Source: Piscicola geometra (taxonomy: Eukaryota > Annelida > Clitellata > Hirudinida > Piscicolidae). Taken from it: a stretch of 64,000 bases of DNA. The translations under genes and the position numbers were made by a program. Location of the stretch: positions 112,501 through 176,500 of the forward strand of contig OX030969.1 of the NCBI GenBank assembly GCA_943735955.1. The letters are read 5' to 3'. The notes below the pieces were generated by a model. That model was given only the letters and a program-made list of their open reading frames with translations, was not told where the DNA came from and made no database searches. Below, piece by piece: positions 30,401 to 41,220 of this stretch (the stretch's first letter is position 1; each line of letters opens with the position of its first letter).

Positions 30401-33400
30401 TAAAAGTATCACATTTTATTCTTTAAGTTTTAAGGATCACGTATTAATCACGTATTTTTCCTTAAAATTTAATTTTTTGAAGATTTTTTTTCTGAAAACT
30501 TTTTATCCTAAAGACTTTTTATCCTGAAGACTTTTTATCCTGAAGACTTTTTATCCTGAAGACTTTTTATTCTGAAAACTTTTAACTCTGAAGACTTTTT
30601 ATTCTGAAGACTTTTTATCCTGAAGACTTTTTATCCTGAAGACTTTTTATTCTGAAGACTTTTTATCATGAAGACTTTTTATCCTGAAGACTTTTTATCC
30701 TGAAGACTTTTTATCCTGAAAACTTTTTATCCTGAAGACTTTTTATCCTGAAGACTTTTTATCTTGAAGACTTTTTATTCTGAAAACTTTTTCTTCTGAA
30801 GACTTTTTATCCGTTTACCAATAATTTTTATTGTATTTGATAAATTAAAGTTCGTTTTAATTATGTATTTTTTTAAAATATAGTCCGTTTTATTTATTTA
30901 AAATTGTGAAACAAATCTATTAAAAAAATAAAGTCCGTTATAGTTATAATTATAGTTCGTTTTAATTATGTAATTTAAAAAAATATAGTTTGTTTTATTT
31001 ATTTAAAATTGTGATACGAATTTATAAAAAAATCCGTTTTTTTAAAAAAAAGTCCGTTTTATTTATACTAAAACATTAACAAAGAGGCTTTTTCTCCGAG
31101 AGACTTTTTCTCCGAGAGGCTTTTTTTCCGGGAGGCTTTTTGTAGAAGGTATTTTATCCGAAGGCTTTTTCTCCGAGAGGCTTTTTATCCTACATCCCAT
31201 ATGCAGACTACCACTGAATATTTGTGCACTTTTGACTGTGAAGTCTTACACCCTTATGTGACCAATGATTGTCAATTAAGTTTAACCGAATTTACTTTTC
31301 AATATTAAGTGTTTATTGTGAATGAAAAAAAAACAAAATTTTTCAAACTGTTGTTTTTTCGAGTAACTTTTTTTTAAATAAATAGTATTTAACATATAAA
31401 TTTATATTTATTTATATTTGTGTTGTAATAATTTTTTTACTGTAATTAATTTAAATTGATTCAATTTTCTTGTCTATGGTGCTTCATTTGTTCGGGATAC
31501 TTTGGAAAGCATTGGAGGCGCGATGAAGTGCAGTTGGCGACTGTAGTAGCGCAGGTCTGTCGTGGTGGAAGAGGGTGGTTTTCTGATGTTTATATATGTA
31601 TAGATATTTGTGTGTAGCTTGATAAGGTTTTAATATTTTTAATTTCATGTTTCGTTCAATGAAGCGCCTCAGTTGCTTACCTTGATCATCAAGGCTTGAT
31701 GCAATATTAAATATATTCAATATTCCATATATTCATGATGATTATTTAATAAATAATCATCATGAATATATGGCTGATTGAGGCACCTCTAGAGACTTCC
31801 TCCTTGCACGGAACCTTGATTTCCTTGCCATTCCATGTCACCATCAATTCATCAGCTTTATAAATAAATATTTAAAATCATTTTCAGCCTCAAGACTCTT
31901 GAGTCAAGAGGGCTGTCAATGTCGCCATGGAGATCAACGAGGCCATCGATGGACCTCCCATTAAGGGGTGTGTGTGTTTTATGGTGTGGCATGGTGTGGT
32001 GTCATCTAGTGTCAATGTTGCTATAATGTGGTAGTTTGTAGTGTGGTGCTATATTGAAGTATTTATTGTGCAATTGTTTATGTAGTATTTATTTACCAAT
32101 GGTGGTGATGATGATGATGATGCAAATCCATCACTCATCACGCAGTTTCTTGCGAATGAAGTTCAACTCAATGACTGATGTGTTGGAGGCCAAGCAGGCT
32201 CTCATGGCACTGCCCCCTTTCCCTCCATCCACCACCACCACTCCAGCTCCAACTACTACTTCTAATACTACTACTACTACTGTCGAGACTACTGCAACCA
32301 CCACTACCACTGCTGCTGAGACGACCACTGAAGCAGCCACAAGTGGCAGTGGTGAGGCTGCGAGTGAAGTGAAGACAGGGGGTTGCCAAGGTGGATGGCA
32401 GTGGCGATAAGGAGGGGATGGAGGTAGAGGTGAGTGGCGATAAGGAGGGGGGGAGGGAGATGGGAGTAAAGATAAGGAGGGAGGGCAGAAGAGGGACATC
32501 AACACTGTCGTCTTCACCGAACACATCTCTGAGAGTGAGCCATTTCTTGTACTACACGCATATAGAATTCTATTTATATAATATAGTCTTTATTTATATA
32601 ATATAGACTTCATTAATATTATATACACTTTATTTATATTATATAGATTCCTATTCATATAATATAGACTCCTATTCATATAATATAGACTCCTATTCAT
32701 ATAATATAGACTTTATTTATATAATATAGACTCCTATTCATATAATATAGACTTTATTTATATAATATAGACTCCTATTCATATAATATAGACTTCATTG
32801 ATATTATATAAACTTTATTTATATTATATAGATTCCTATTCATATAATATAGACTCCTATTCATATAATATAGACTCCTATTGATATAATATAGATTTCA
32901 TTGATATTATATAGACTTTATTTATATAATATAGACTCCTATTCATATAATATAGACTTTATTTATATAATATAGACTCCTATTCATATAATATAGACTT
33001 TATTTATATAATATAGACTCCTATTTATATAATATAGACTCCTATTTATATAATATAGACTTTATTTATATTATATAGACTTTATTAATATTATATAGAC
33101 TTCATTAATATTATATAGACTTCATTAATATTATTTTTTTTTCTTTATATTTTATCCTTATTTTATCTGCATTGCTTACCGATGGGTATCTAGTGACTCA
33201 TTAGCTTGTTGTGAGGTTTTCTTGATGATGGCTTTTTGAAATGACCTTGAAAGCCTTTGACCCTGCACCCTGCAGGCCACATCATGTCCAAGATCAAGTG
33301 TCCTGCCCCTGCTAGAGGTTAGGCCTTGTTGTATTATGTTCAGGGTTTGTGTTATTATGTCTTTGTTGCTGTGTGTTAATTTAATTGGTTGTGTATTATT

Positions 33401-36400
33401 TTGTGTTGTGTGTTGTATATTTTGTATGTTGCAATGTATTATATTGCTGTAGATTTTGTTTCTGTATGCAGTGTTTTATGTTGTTGTATATTGTTATATT
33501 CTGTTGCAGTATATTATGTTGTTGCAGTCATGTTGTATATTGTTATATTCTGTTGCAGTGTTTTATGTTGTTGCAGTCATGTTGTATATTTTTATATTCT
33601 GTTGCAGTAATGTTGTGTGTTGTTATATTCTGTTTCAAGTGGGTTATACTATTGTGTATCTCATTTAAGATGTTGGCATGTCACTATTAAGACCCAAGTT
33701 GTAGCTCACTCCTGTGGCACGTCTGCAAACAAGAAGAAAACTAAGAGGATGAGAAGGAGGAGGAGGAGGAGGAGGGACTTATAAACTTTCAACTACACCA
33801 CCATCAATGCACTACTACACTCACCACCCCGATCATTACAGATGCGCTGGCCTCGAGGCTTCTGTACGTAGCTAATATCGGACTAGAAATCTCAGAGCCG
33901 CAGCTCTTGGAACACTTTTCTGGATGCGAAAGAGTCATACTGCCAGCCCGAGATAACAAGAACAAAGGGTACGCCGAACCACCACGCCCCTTCCACTCCA
34001 TGTGCCCTGGAGCAGTAGTTGTGATGATGAATGTTGAATGATAAGGACTAGTTGCTAATGCGTGTGCTGCTGTAGCCAAGAACTGGAGACGACCTCATAT
34101 CGATGCACTGACGCCTAAACGCATGCCTATCTTACGTATATGAGTATATGACAGTATGACCAGGAGATTTGTAGAGACCTACTATAGATGTAACAAACCA
34201 TGCCGTCAAATAAATACCTCACTCCATCCATCTGCATCACACACCGACCACACGGCGTCTGTAGCAAGCACACCACCACACGCGCACAGGTACGCCTACG
34301 TGCAGTACGCCACTGCAGGACAGGCGAAAGAGGCGCTCGAGGCGTTCAAGCAAAAGCCCACAGGCGACAATTGGTTTGTCATCGCTGCCATCGAGAAGAG
34401 CAAGGCTGAGACTGGTGCGTGCGTTCGTTGAGTAGTGTTGTCTTGCTTGCGTGATGTGGTGTTGTCTTGCTTGCGTGATGTGGTGTTGTCTTGCTTGCGT
34501 GATGTGGTGTTGTCTTGCTTGCGTGAAGACGGTGAAGACGATGAAGACGGTGAAGACGATGAAGGTTGGTAATGATATCGTCAGTGGTGGTGGTGTGATC
34601 AGTGGGGGTGGTGTGGTTGGTAATGATATCGTCAGTGGTGGTGGTGTGATCAGTGGGGGTGGTGTGGTTGGTGGTGCTCTTGGGGGTGGTAGTGGTAGGG
34701 TGGTTGGTGTAGTTGAGGGGGTTTGTAAGCTAGAGGAGGGTGTAGTAAGTGCTCGTGGTGATGCTAAGAAAAATATCAGTATTACTGCTAATACTAGCAG
34801 TACTAATGCTAGTAATAGTAGCAATAGCAGTAGTAGTAGTAGTAGTAGCGGGTGCGGTAGAGTAATCAGAGAGGCGCCTGAATCGAAAAAAGTTCTGCTC
34901 GCTGACTTGCAGCAGGAGCAGCCAGAGGTCAGGAGGAAGAGTGGTGGTGGTCATCCAGAGGAGCAAGCGCTGCAGGAAGCAAGTGAGGTGTGTCTTCGAG
35001 AGATGCAAGGAGTGGTGGATGGATTGGAGAAAGAGTTGAGAGAGTGTAAGAGAGAGAAGGATGAGATGGTGGAGAGGATGGATGGAGTGAGAAAAGAGTT
35101 TGAGGATTGTAAGAGAGAAAGGGATGAGTTGGAGAGAGTGGTGGATGGATCAAAGAAAGAGTATATTGAGTGTAGGAAAGAGAAGGATGAGTTATCAGAG
35201 AGGATGGATGGAGCGGAAAAGGAGTTGGTTGAGAGTAAGAGAGAGAATTATGAGTTATTAGAGAGTATTTGTGGATTGAAGACGCAGTTAGGAGATTGTG
35301 AGAGAGAAAAGAATGAGGCAGTGGTGAAGATGGATGGAGTGATGGAAGAGTTGAAGAGGAAGAGTGAAGAAGAGGTATTGAGGGATGGGATGGTGAAGGA
35401 GTTAGAGAAAGAAGTGGAAAGATGGAGAGAGGAGGTGTTGAGGATGGGAGGAGAAATTGATGGATTGAAGAAGGAAAAGAAGGATGTGGAAAAGTCGTTG
35501 GAGAGACTGATGATGGAGAATGATGGATGGAATGAGAGGATAAAAGAGACGGAAGAAAGAATGAGAGAGAGGGAAGAGAGGTTGCAGGAAGTGGTGGAGA
35601 GGATGAGGTTAGAGAGGAGGGGTGTAGAGGATGAGTTGCATGGGTGCAGGCAGGAGAATGGAAGATTGATTAAGCAGGTGGATGGAATGAGGGAGGAGTT
35701 GGATCAGATTCGAAAGGATTTGAGGCTTGAGAAAGAGAGAGTGATGGCCGTGAGTGAGAGGAGGGTGGGTGTGTTGAGGGGGGAAGTGGATGAAGCTACG
35801 AGGAGGGTTGATGAGGTGGTTGGTGAGAAGAGGGTGGTGGAGGATGATTTGATAAGGGTGAAGAGGAAGTTGGAGGTGGTGGAGGAGGCGAAGGTGGGTC
35901 TGGAGGGAAGGGTGGGTCAGTTGATGAGCGAGTTGAATGAGGAGAGGTTCAAGAGGAGGATGCATGTGGAGGAGAAAGAGGACATGCTACAACATCAACA
36001 ACAACACTTCTCTAGACAACAACATCAACAGTCTTTCCAACAACAACAACTCCAACAACAATCTTCATCTTCACCCATCCCAGACACGCTATCCCTCTCC
36101 TCAGACTCTGTTATGACTAGACAGGCGTCTAGACAAAGCAGCACCAACTGCACAAACCCCGCCCACCACGATTTCATCAGCCAATTAAAATCTCTGCGTC
36201 TGGAAAAGGAATTTCTGGAGAGGAAGATTGTGCAGTTGTCGCACAAGACATCCCACCTCGTTGCCCAGGTTACCAGTCAACCTGCTGCTGCTGCTGCTGG
36301 TGGTGGTGCTAGTAGTAGTAGTGGTGGTGCTGTTGGTGGAGGTGCTAGTAGTAGTAGTGGTGCTGTTGGTGGTGGTAGTGGTAAGGGTGTTAGTAGTAGT

Positions 36401-37446
36401 AATGCTGTAGCTGCTGCAGCCACCAAGGGTCTAGACCACTCCAAGTGCACTGCTCAGGTCAGAGTGGTGTCTGTTACGGCTGTTGCAAGTTGTCATTGCA
36501 TGAATGCTTCGATTTGTATGCATTGTTTTCTTCTCACTCTCTCCTGCACCGCCTTATCTTTTCAAAACCTTTCAACGAAATTTCTATCTCTCTCTAAACC
36601 CTTCTCCCAACCTCCACTTCACTCCAACTCCAACCTCACCCTCCCCCCCCACTCCTCCCCCCCCCCCTCCCCCACAACCATCCCATCTCTCCAAACCCCC
36701 CCTCCCCTTCACAACCATCCCATCTCTCCAAACCCTCCCTCCCCTCCTCCCTCCCTCACCTTAAGATCGAGAGACTGAAGAAAGCCCTGGGAGACTTAAA
36801 GGCGCGCCACTCCAAGTGTGCACCTGCCAACAAGGCCGCTGCCCACGGAGGCTCAAAGATCAAGGATGAGATCATCGAACAGAGTTCGTTCTCCCTCACT
36901 CTATCCATCTTTCATTCTTTCATTTATTTCTTTTTCACCATCTTTTACTCTATCCATTTTTACTTTTTCTCATTCATTTTTTTTTCACCATCTTTTACTT
37001 TATCCATCCTCACCATTTCTCACTCCACTCTTTCTCCTTTATTTATTCATCTCATCTCACCATATTCCACTTTTTCCATCATCACTCACTCATTCCATCT
37101 CACCATATTTCACTCTATCCATCATCACTCACTCATTCCATCTCACCATATTTCACTTTTTCCATCATCACTCACTCATTCCATCTCACCATATTTCACT
37201 CTATCCATCATCACTCACTCATCCATACTCTCCATCTTTTACTTTTCCCATCACATCATCATCATCACTTCACTCACCCATCACATCATCATCATCACCT
37301 CACTCATCCATCACATCATCATCATCATCTCTTACTCCACCATCACACCAACGCCTCTTCCTCCATCAACAGTCAACAAGACAGACAAGGTGCTGGCGCA
37401 AGTGTCAGAAATAAGTCATGAAATAATATATCCTATAAAAAAATGA
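24321..37446 (+). CDS. Unrecognised coiled-coil / RRM / coiled-coil protein gene, about 18 exons
   Basis: I do not recognise this gene. Exons from 24861 to 25540 and from 28102 to 34414 join with matching phases. They give Glu/Lys-rich coiled coil, a short Thr/Pro-rich linker and then one RRM: RNP2 LLYVANI at 33860 and RNP1 KGYAYVQY across the 33968/34290 junction. A long exon (to 36457) encodes some 400 residues of coiled coil, then Gln-rich and Ser/Gly-rich tracts. Two short exons follow and an in-frame TGA at 37444. RRM proteins bind RNA; the coils suggest oligomers or a scaffold. Problems: phase cannot be reconciled between 25659 and 25870, the start is not located, and the gene may really be two genes. 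Confidence 0.55.
24440..24500 (-). mobile_element. LINE/SINE 3' tail with (TTGA)n end
   Basis: Minus strand: CAGCGCTTTTAAATTAGATA, AAAAGGGCTATAGAAATGG and TGATTGATTGA. Confidence 0.5.
24583..24678 (+). CDS. Coiled-coil/acidic exon
   Basis: Reads TEEIDEDKKKAEEGSNVSKV then TKEFGIEMSKE before a GTATAA donor; ends in phase 1. The acceptor is weak. Confidence 0.45.
24861..24952 (+). CDS. Coiled-coil exon
   Basis: Phase 1 in, 0 out. EEINLRAQNMDRKGQLSQLD then QETEAARVEL. Acceptor CCACACCAG. Confidence 0.6.
24965..25275. repeat. ATC repeat with GATATCATCATC units
   Basis: Intronic array of ATCATC with periodic ACTGATATC/ACCATTGATATC interruptions. Confidence 0.93.
25278..25360 (+). CDS. Coiled-coil exon
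   Basis: Phase 0 in, 2 out. EKLTQALRNIEDSSTQTKKQ then METLISKR. It follows an intron made of ATC repeats. Confidence 0.62.
25467..25540 (+). CDS. Coiled-coil exon
   Basis: Phase 2 in, 1 out. LVFEEKVMHKKLEISIIKEK then CDAK. Acceptor CACTGCAG. Confidence 0.62.
25629..25659 (+). CDS. Short coiled-coil exon
   Basis: Phase 1 in; reads ERIEKEKLEEL up to a GTAAGG donor. If the donor were ignored an in-frame TAA would follow at once. Confidence 0.45.
25870..25958 (+). CDS. Coiled-coil exon, upstream phase unresolved
   Basis: Acceptor CCCTCTCAG. The frame RRVPDAERRQELRGTAAEEF then AVIQ joins the exon at 28102 in phase 0, but not the exon ending at 25659. Confidence 0.45.
26055..26312. repeat. AACAACACC microsatellite, left part
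   Basis: AAC/ACC-rich array running into the LINE fragment. Confidence 0.93.
26313..27293 (+). mobile_element. LINE 3' fragment with RNase H domain
   Basis: Open frame of about 320 codons. RNase H motifs in order: DFTIYTDGSV (first Asp), ERIAVEEALKWL (Glu), VCDCKPLLSLM (Asp) and VPDHCYLIGNDEADAEA (last Asp). It then has a terminal ETTTHLWTDCPAL zinc-knuckle-like segment as in I/R1/Jockey-group non-LTR elements. Ends in TAA at 27291-27293. No RT is present, so it is 5'-truncated. The usual His before GN in this motif reads CYLIGN, so the active site may be altered. Confidence 0.85.
27294..28100. repeat. AACAACAACAATAACACCAC minisatellite
   Basis: About 0.8 kb of AAC/ACC/AAT units with a period of about 22-23 bp, continuing the motif found left of the LINE fragment. 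Confidence 0.95.
28102..28185 (+). CDS. Coiled-coil exon
   Basis: Twenty-eight codons, phase 0 to 0. ELLNDKLRSRVVHKKQELQR then LIQELDRQ. It follows the AAC-rich microsatellite that carries the LINE fragment. Confidence 0.65.
28306..28407 (+). CDS. Coiled-coil exon
   Basis: Thirty-four codons, phase 0 to 0. VEEGQEEEGKLEKESRSAEE then AVVRVLLKTDQFEK. Confidence 0.65.
28441..28474 (+). mobile_element. Solo LINE 3' end
   Basis: GTTGCGTGCCCGGGCGCTAT then AAAAAACGACA, nearly identical to the 3' end of the LINE at 2376-4230 (minus). Confidence 0.65.
28475..28655 (+). mobile_element. tRNA-Ala-like SINE, family A (internal deletion)
   Basis: GCGGGGATGGCTTAGTTGGT (A box), ACGTCGGACTTGCAA, then a family-specific body ending CATGCGTCTGTCAGGCTGTG and AATAGTATAGACCACAC. 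Compared with the copy at 46519-46734 it lacks about 60 bases including the B box. Confidence 0.75.
28888..28977 (+). CDS. Coiled-coil exon
   Basis: Thirty codons, phase 0 to 0. REEFDKFAEGCAKTMNGLRE then KMKTSAADLK. Acceptor GGCACGCAG. The other frames are open too but do not fit the phase. Confidence 0.6.
28985..29160. repeat. GAT/GGTGTT low-complexity
   Basis: GATGATGATG and TGATGGTGGTGTTATGATGT units in an intron. Confidence 0.85.
29217..29304 (+). CDS. Basic coiled-coil exon
   Basis: Phase 0 in, 1 out. AYKKKRRAVYRQYYKKLIQM then VDECEKEVQ. The next intron holds the foldback element. Confidence 0.62.
29454..31197. mobile_element. Foldback DNA element with long tandem-repeat arms
   Basis: Two arms of about 0.65-0.7 kb are inverted copies. 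The outer part has CGGAGAAAAAGCCT units, the inner part many copies of a 16-bp GTCTTCAGGATAAAAA unit. The centre (30120-30470) holds two direct copies of a roughly 160-bp sequence (CAAATTTATTCAAA...AAGGATCACGTATT). CATATGCAGA is repeated exactly at 29444-29453 and 31198-31207, a 9-10 bp target duplication. No transposase. Foldback and Mutator-like elements make target duplications of this size. Confidence 0.82.
31904..31967 (+). CDS. Exon downstream of foldback element
   Basis: Phase 1 in, 2 out. KRAVNVAMEINEAIDGPPIK. Chosen over the nearby TTTTCAG acceptor because that reading ends in a stop. Confidence 0.5.
32146..32390 (+). CDS. Exon with Thr/Pro-rich linker
   Basis: Phase 2 in, 1 out. 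FLRMKFNSMTDVLEAKQALM, then PPFPPS and a long Thr-rich, mucin-like run coded by ACT/ACC triplets. Confidence 0.55.
32560..33135. repeat. 21-bp AT-rich tandem repeat
   Basis: Unit ATATAATATAGACTCCTATT plus C, with TTTATT and TTCATT variants, about 27 copies, in an intron. Confidence 0.93.
33276..33317 (+). CDS. Short exon before the RRM
   Basis: Phase 1 in, 1 out. HIMSKIKCPAPAR between CCCTGCAG and a GTTAGG donor. Confidence 0.5.
33330..33670. repeat. TTGTATATTGTTATATTCTG tandem words
   Basis: Degenerate repeats of TTATATTCTGTTGCAGT and GTTGTTGCAGTCATG, unit about 25-50 bp. Confidence 0.8.
33842..33968 (+). CDS. RRM exon 1
   Basis: Phase 1 in, 2 out. ALASRLLYVANIGLEISEPQ then LLEHFSGCERVILPARDNKN and KG. 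LLYVANI is the RNP2 strand. The donor splits the RNP1 motif. Confidence 0.8.
34290..34414 (+). CDS. RRM exon 2
   Basis: Phase 2 in, 1 out. YAYVQYATAGQAKEALEAFK then KPTGDNWFVIAAIEKSKAE. It completes RNP1 (KGYAYVQY) and the second helix and last strand of the RRM. Confidence 0.8.
34440..34690. repeat. GTGATGTGGTGTTGTCTTGC and GGTGGTGTG repeats
   Basis: Four copies of a 27-bp unit, then a duplicated block of about 58 bp (AATGATATCGTCAGTGGTGG). Probably intronic. Confidence 0.85.
34926..36457 (+). CDS. Long coiled-coil exon with Gln-rich and Ser/Gly-rich end
   Basis: Open frame over 1.5 kb with no stops and heptad-like spacing (REMQGVVDGLEKELRECKRE and many similar units), suggesting internal duplication. 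It then has QQQ tracts and Gly/Ser tracts coded by GGT/AGT repeats. The 5' boundary (about 34.87-34.93 kb) is uncertain: acceptor AGCCAG at 34925 fits the phase. The 3' donor is CTGCTCAG|GTCAGA. Confidence 0.65.
36766..36883 (+). CDS. Coiled-coil/basic exon
   Basis: Phase 0 in, 1 out. IERLKKALGDLKARHSKCAP then ANKAAAHGGSKIKDEIIEQ. The preceding intron is C-rich. Confidence 0.6.
36890..37370. repeat. Pyrimidine-rich repeat of about 43 bp
   Basis: Units such as CCATCTCACCATATTTCACT then CTATCCATCATCACTCACTC, then ATC-rich words, in the last intron of the RRM gene. Confidence 0.85.
37373..37446 (+). CDS. Candidate last exon
   Basis: Phase 1 in. NKTDKVLAQVSEISHEIIYP then IKK and TGA. A GTGCTG inside it could instead be a donor, so the C-terminus is provisional. 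Confidence 0.45.
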
Positions 37447-37859
37447 TAAAAAGTTTCCAAGTAAATATACCTAGATGCACTTTGAAAATTTGATTTCCAT
37501 AACATAGAGCATACAAATACAGCAAACCCATACAAATGATTATGAAACCAAAATGTGAAACGAGTGACTTTTTGAGAGAAATTGAATTTAATTTTATACA
37601 CTTGAACTTTGAATTAACTTGGTTTTTTAATAATTCTTAACCTAGAAAATATTTTTTAAAGCATTTAATCTTTTTATAATTAATTATTTTTAATAAACTT
37701 GAGCTTAGATTTAAGAAAAAAAAGTTATTCAAATTTTTTGGGAATAATATTAACTTTTTTCGGATATTATTAAATTTTGTAACTCCAGAATAAGCAAGAC
37801 GTTGGGAGCTCGGAGATAGCTGAGAGATATAGCAATGAAAGGTTAGGCAACACAGTTAC
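37447..37859. other. AT-rich stretch between convergent genes
   Basis: No recognisable coding sequence. A/T-rich, lying between the plus-strand gene end and the minus-strand Gln-rich exon. Confidence 0.5.
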
Positions 37860-38479
37860 CCTCTTCTGATACTCTTCTCTCTCCTTGGCGAGTCGCTCCT
37901 TCTCTCTCTTCAACTTCTCCAGCTCCAGACGGATCAGCTGTTCGTGGTTGCCGCCAGCACCGCCGCCTATGTTGTTGCTGCTACTCATGCTGTTCATATT
38001 CTGCAGCATGGAAATTCGGCTGTTGATGTTGTGTTGTTGAAGTTGATGTTGCAGTTGCTGTTGTTGCGCTAGTTGTTGCTGGCTGAATAGTTGCAGCTGG
38101 AAGTTGTGCAACGGATTCGCCGCCTTTGTTACCTTGTGTCTCATGGCAGGCTGGTGGTGATGATGATGATTGAAATGATGATGATTATTATTATGGAAAT
38201 TCAGTGGTAGAATCACGATAATCTAAACTTTGAAAAAATCTTTTTTTAAGAGTCAAATAATCAGTTTAAACATTCAAGATTACAAATCAGCGTCATACAG
38301 AAATCCAGACAAAGGGTATGCCATTGTCAATATGGGCACCTGGTTTGACTTTGGAGGAAGTCTGGAGTGTTGTTGGAGGAGGTTCGGGTGCTTGGAGGCT
38401 CCGTTGGGGTTGTTGATGGGCATGAGGTTGTGTCCGCCGGGTGACCTGCCCTTCACCCCGACCCCCTTCTTGCCAGCTG
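37860..38479 (-). CDS. Gln-rich coiled-coil protein, two exons, gene not recognised
   Basis: Exons 38340-38479 and 37860-38150 join in phase 0. The first is basic (GKKGVGVKGRSPGGHNLMPI). The second has a poly-Gln segment (FSQQQLAQQQQLQHQLQQHN), Ser/Met-rich text and a charged helix (LIRLELEKLKREKERLAKER) before a GTAACT donor. A Q-rich stretch leading into RLELEKLKREKERL recalls the coiled coil of YAP/Yorkie coactivators, but no WW domain is seen upstream, so I do not assign it. The start and end lie outside these exons. Confidence 0.5.
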
Positions 38480-39166
<687 letters not shown>

Positions 39167-39504
39167 CAAATGAATCATGTAGTTGGTTTTATGGACACAG
39201 GTTTCACAGGTATAAACATGATTTATTAAGCAAGTGCTGAAAATCAAAAACAACCATTTTTCATTATAAATTCCCTTTTTTTACTACCATGACAACTAGA
39301 ATTTAATTTTTTTTTAATATAAAACTCAACCACATTAAACAAAATTTATATAAAAAATCAAATCTTAAAACCTATCATTCTTACTTTTCCGAATCATTAA
39401 CACCACCTCCACTTTCTCCAAAAACAATACAAAAACCAACCAACCATTGATATGTCGAGGGTTAATCCAACTGGTCCTCTTGTTGATTTGGTCGATGTAG
39501 TAGA

Positions 39505-40610
39505 CATAAGGATAGCATCGAACTTATCAAAATCATCAAAGAACTAAATACAAAAATAAGAGAGGAAAACATTGACACGAACAACCTCATAATGGCGACA
39601 GCCGACATCACCTCACTATACACAAACATGATAAATAACAAAATAGTAGCAAAAACTAAACTAATTTTTAAAAAATTCCCAGACATTGGAAGACCTAACA
39701 AATTGATAATAGACCTACTAAAAGTCACATTAAACAATAATTTCTTTAAATACAACGGGAAACTATACAAACAAACAAGTGGCCTAGCAATGGGCGTAAG
39801 TATGGCACCAGCCCTAGCCAACATATATCTCCACGATCTAGATAACATCATCTTAAAATACAAACCAATACTATACAAACGATACATAGATGATATTATA
39901 ATAATATGCGACAGCACAATCATCAATGAAATAATAAACAACACCACAAACAGAATAAAAGAAATCAAACTAGAATATGTAACAAACAATAAAACAATAA
40001 CATTTTTAGACATAAACCTAGAGTTTATAGAAAACCAAATTATTACAAAAACACACATAAAGGATACAAATAACCTAGCCTGGTTACACGCCGACTCTAA
40101 TCATCCCAAACACATAATAACCAACTTACATAAGAGCGGCCTAATAAGATTCTGCAGACAATGCACCCTAAAAAAAGACTATAACATACTAAGCAGGTCA
40201 CAACTATACAAAAATGAAAATTAACGCCAAAGAAATTTGGCGAAATAAAGAAAAATACGAAGTGGAAAGAAACACCCCCAAACCCCCAAATAAAGACGAA
40301 GGGAAAGAAAAACAAAAAATAAGAGGAAACGAAAAACCGAAAGAAAAAGTGCCAATAATAATCGAATACACAAAAAATAATGAAGAACTCCTCAAAGACA
40401 TTACAAAATCAATAAAAGAAATGGAGGACCTAAACATAATCCCAATAAAAGCATACAAAGTAGGGAAATCCCTAATAAGACAAGTAATGTGACAAAACAA
40501 CAAATGAAACCACTAACCATAAAAGGATTATATTGAGAATGTTACCGGGCAGAACCAAACCATAAACCGGAAAGATTCTGGGAATCAGGAAACTGAATCT
40601 CACACAACAA
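39505..40610 (+). mobile_element. Penelope-like element copy 1, 5'-truncated, no endonuclease
   Basis: Homology to copy 2 begins near 39508 (DSIELIKIIK). The RT part has TADITSLYTNM, GLAMGVSMAPALANIYLHDL and the catalytic YIDDI, then LDINLEF and WLHADSNHPKH, the core 3-7 motifs of Penelope-like RTs. A frameshift near 40205-40220 separates it from the C-terminal part (open 40214-40492, ending GKSLIRQVM). No GIY-YIG domain follows; an untranslated 3' end leads straight into telomeric repeat. Confidence 0.85.
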
Positions 40611-40623
40611 CCTAACCATAACC

Positions 40624-40701
<78 letters not shown>

Positions 40702-40735
40702 CCCTAACCCTAACCCTAATCCTAACACGACCAGT
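40611..40735. repeat. Interstitial telomeric repeat (CCCTAA)n
   Basis: About 20 units of CCCTAA with rare AAACCC and AATCCT variants, joined to the 3' end of Penelope-like copy 1. TTAGGG reads on the minus strand. Confidence 0.95.
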
Positions 40736-41100
40736 GTAGAATGATCTCCAAACTCTAACTTTAAAAATTAACTTTAAATAAAGACACCTTACCTGTGACC
40801 CTAACACGGACAGTAAAGAATGATCTTTTAATTATAATTTTAAATGAAGACACCTTACCTGTGACCCTAACACGGCCAGTAGAGAGTGATCTTTTAACTC
40901 TAACTCTTAAAATTAACTTTAAACAAAGACACCCTAACTCTAACTCTGACTCAGACTCTACAATACTAAGAGATCCTGAAGTCTCCGAATCAACCTTGCT
41001 CTACAACACAAAGTCTTCGAAGCATCTTTGCTCTACAACACAGGGACATCCTGAAGTCTCAGAATCAACTTTGTACTACTTTAATTGATTCATATTGACT
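40736..41100. repeat. Degenerate repeat beside telomeric tract
   Basis: Three to four copies of a roughly 70-bp unit (GACCCTAACACGGACAGTAA then AGAATGATCTTTTAA...AAAGACACCTTACCTGT). Likely subtelomeric or element-derived. Confidence 0.65.
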
Positions 41101-41220
41101 TATCTAACATTATCACTATCGATGTGTACTCACCTGGTTTTCTTGACTTTGACACATTAACATAATCGCGCTCTTTCATTAACATACGCACTTGCCAGCC
41201 TATATAAGGCGACTCAGCAT

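Noticed and set aside
38280..38345. Possible WW domain upstream of the Gln-rich exon, which would support YAP/Yorkie
   Set aside because: The sequence past the donor at 38339 has neither the two Trp residues nor the spacing of a WW domain.
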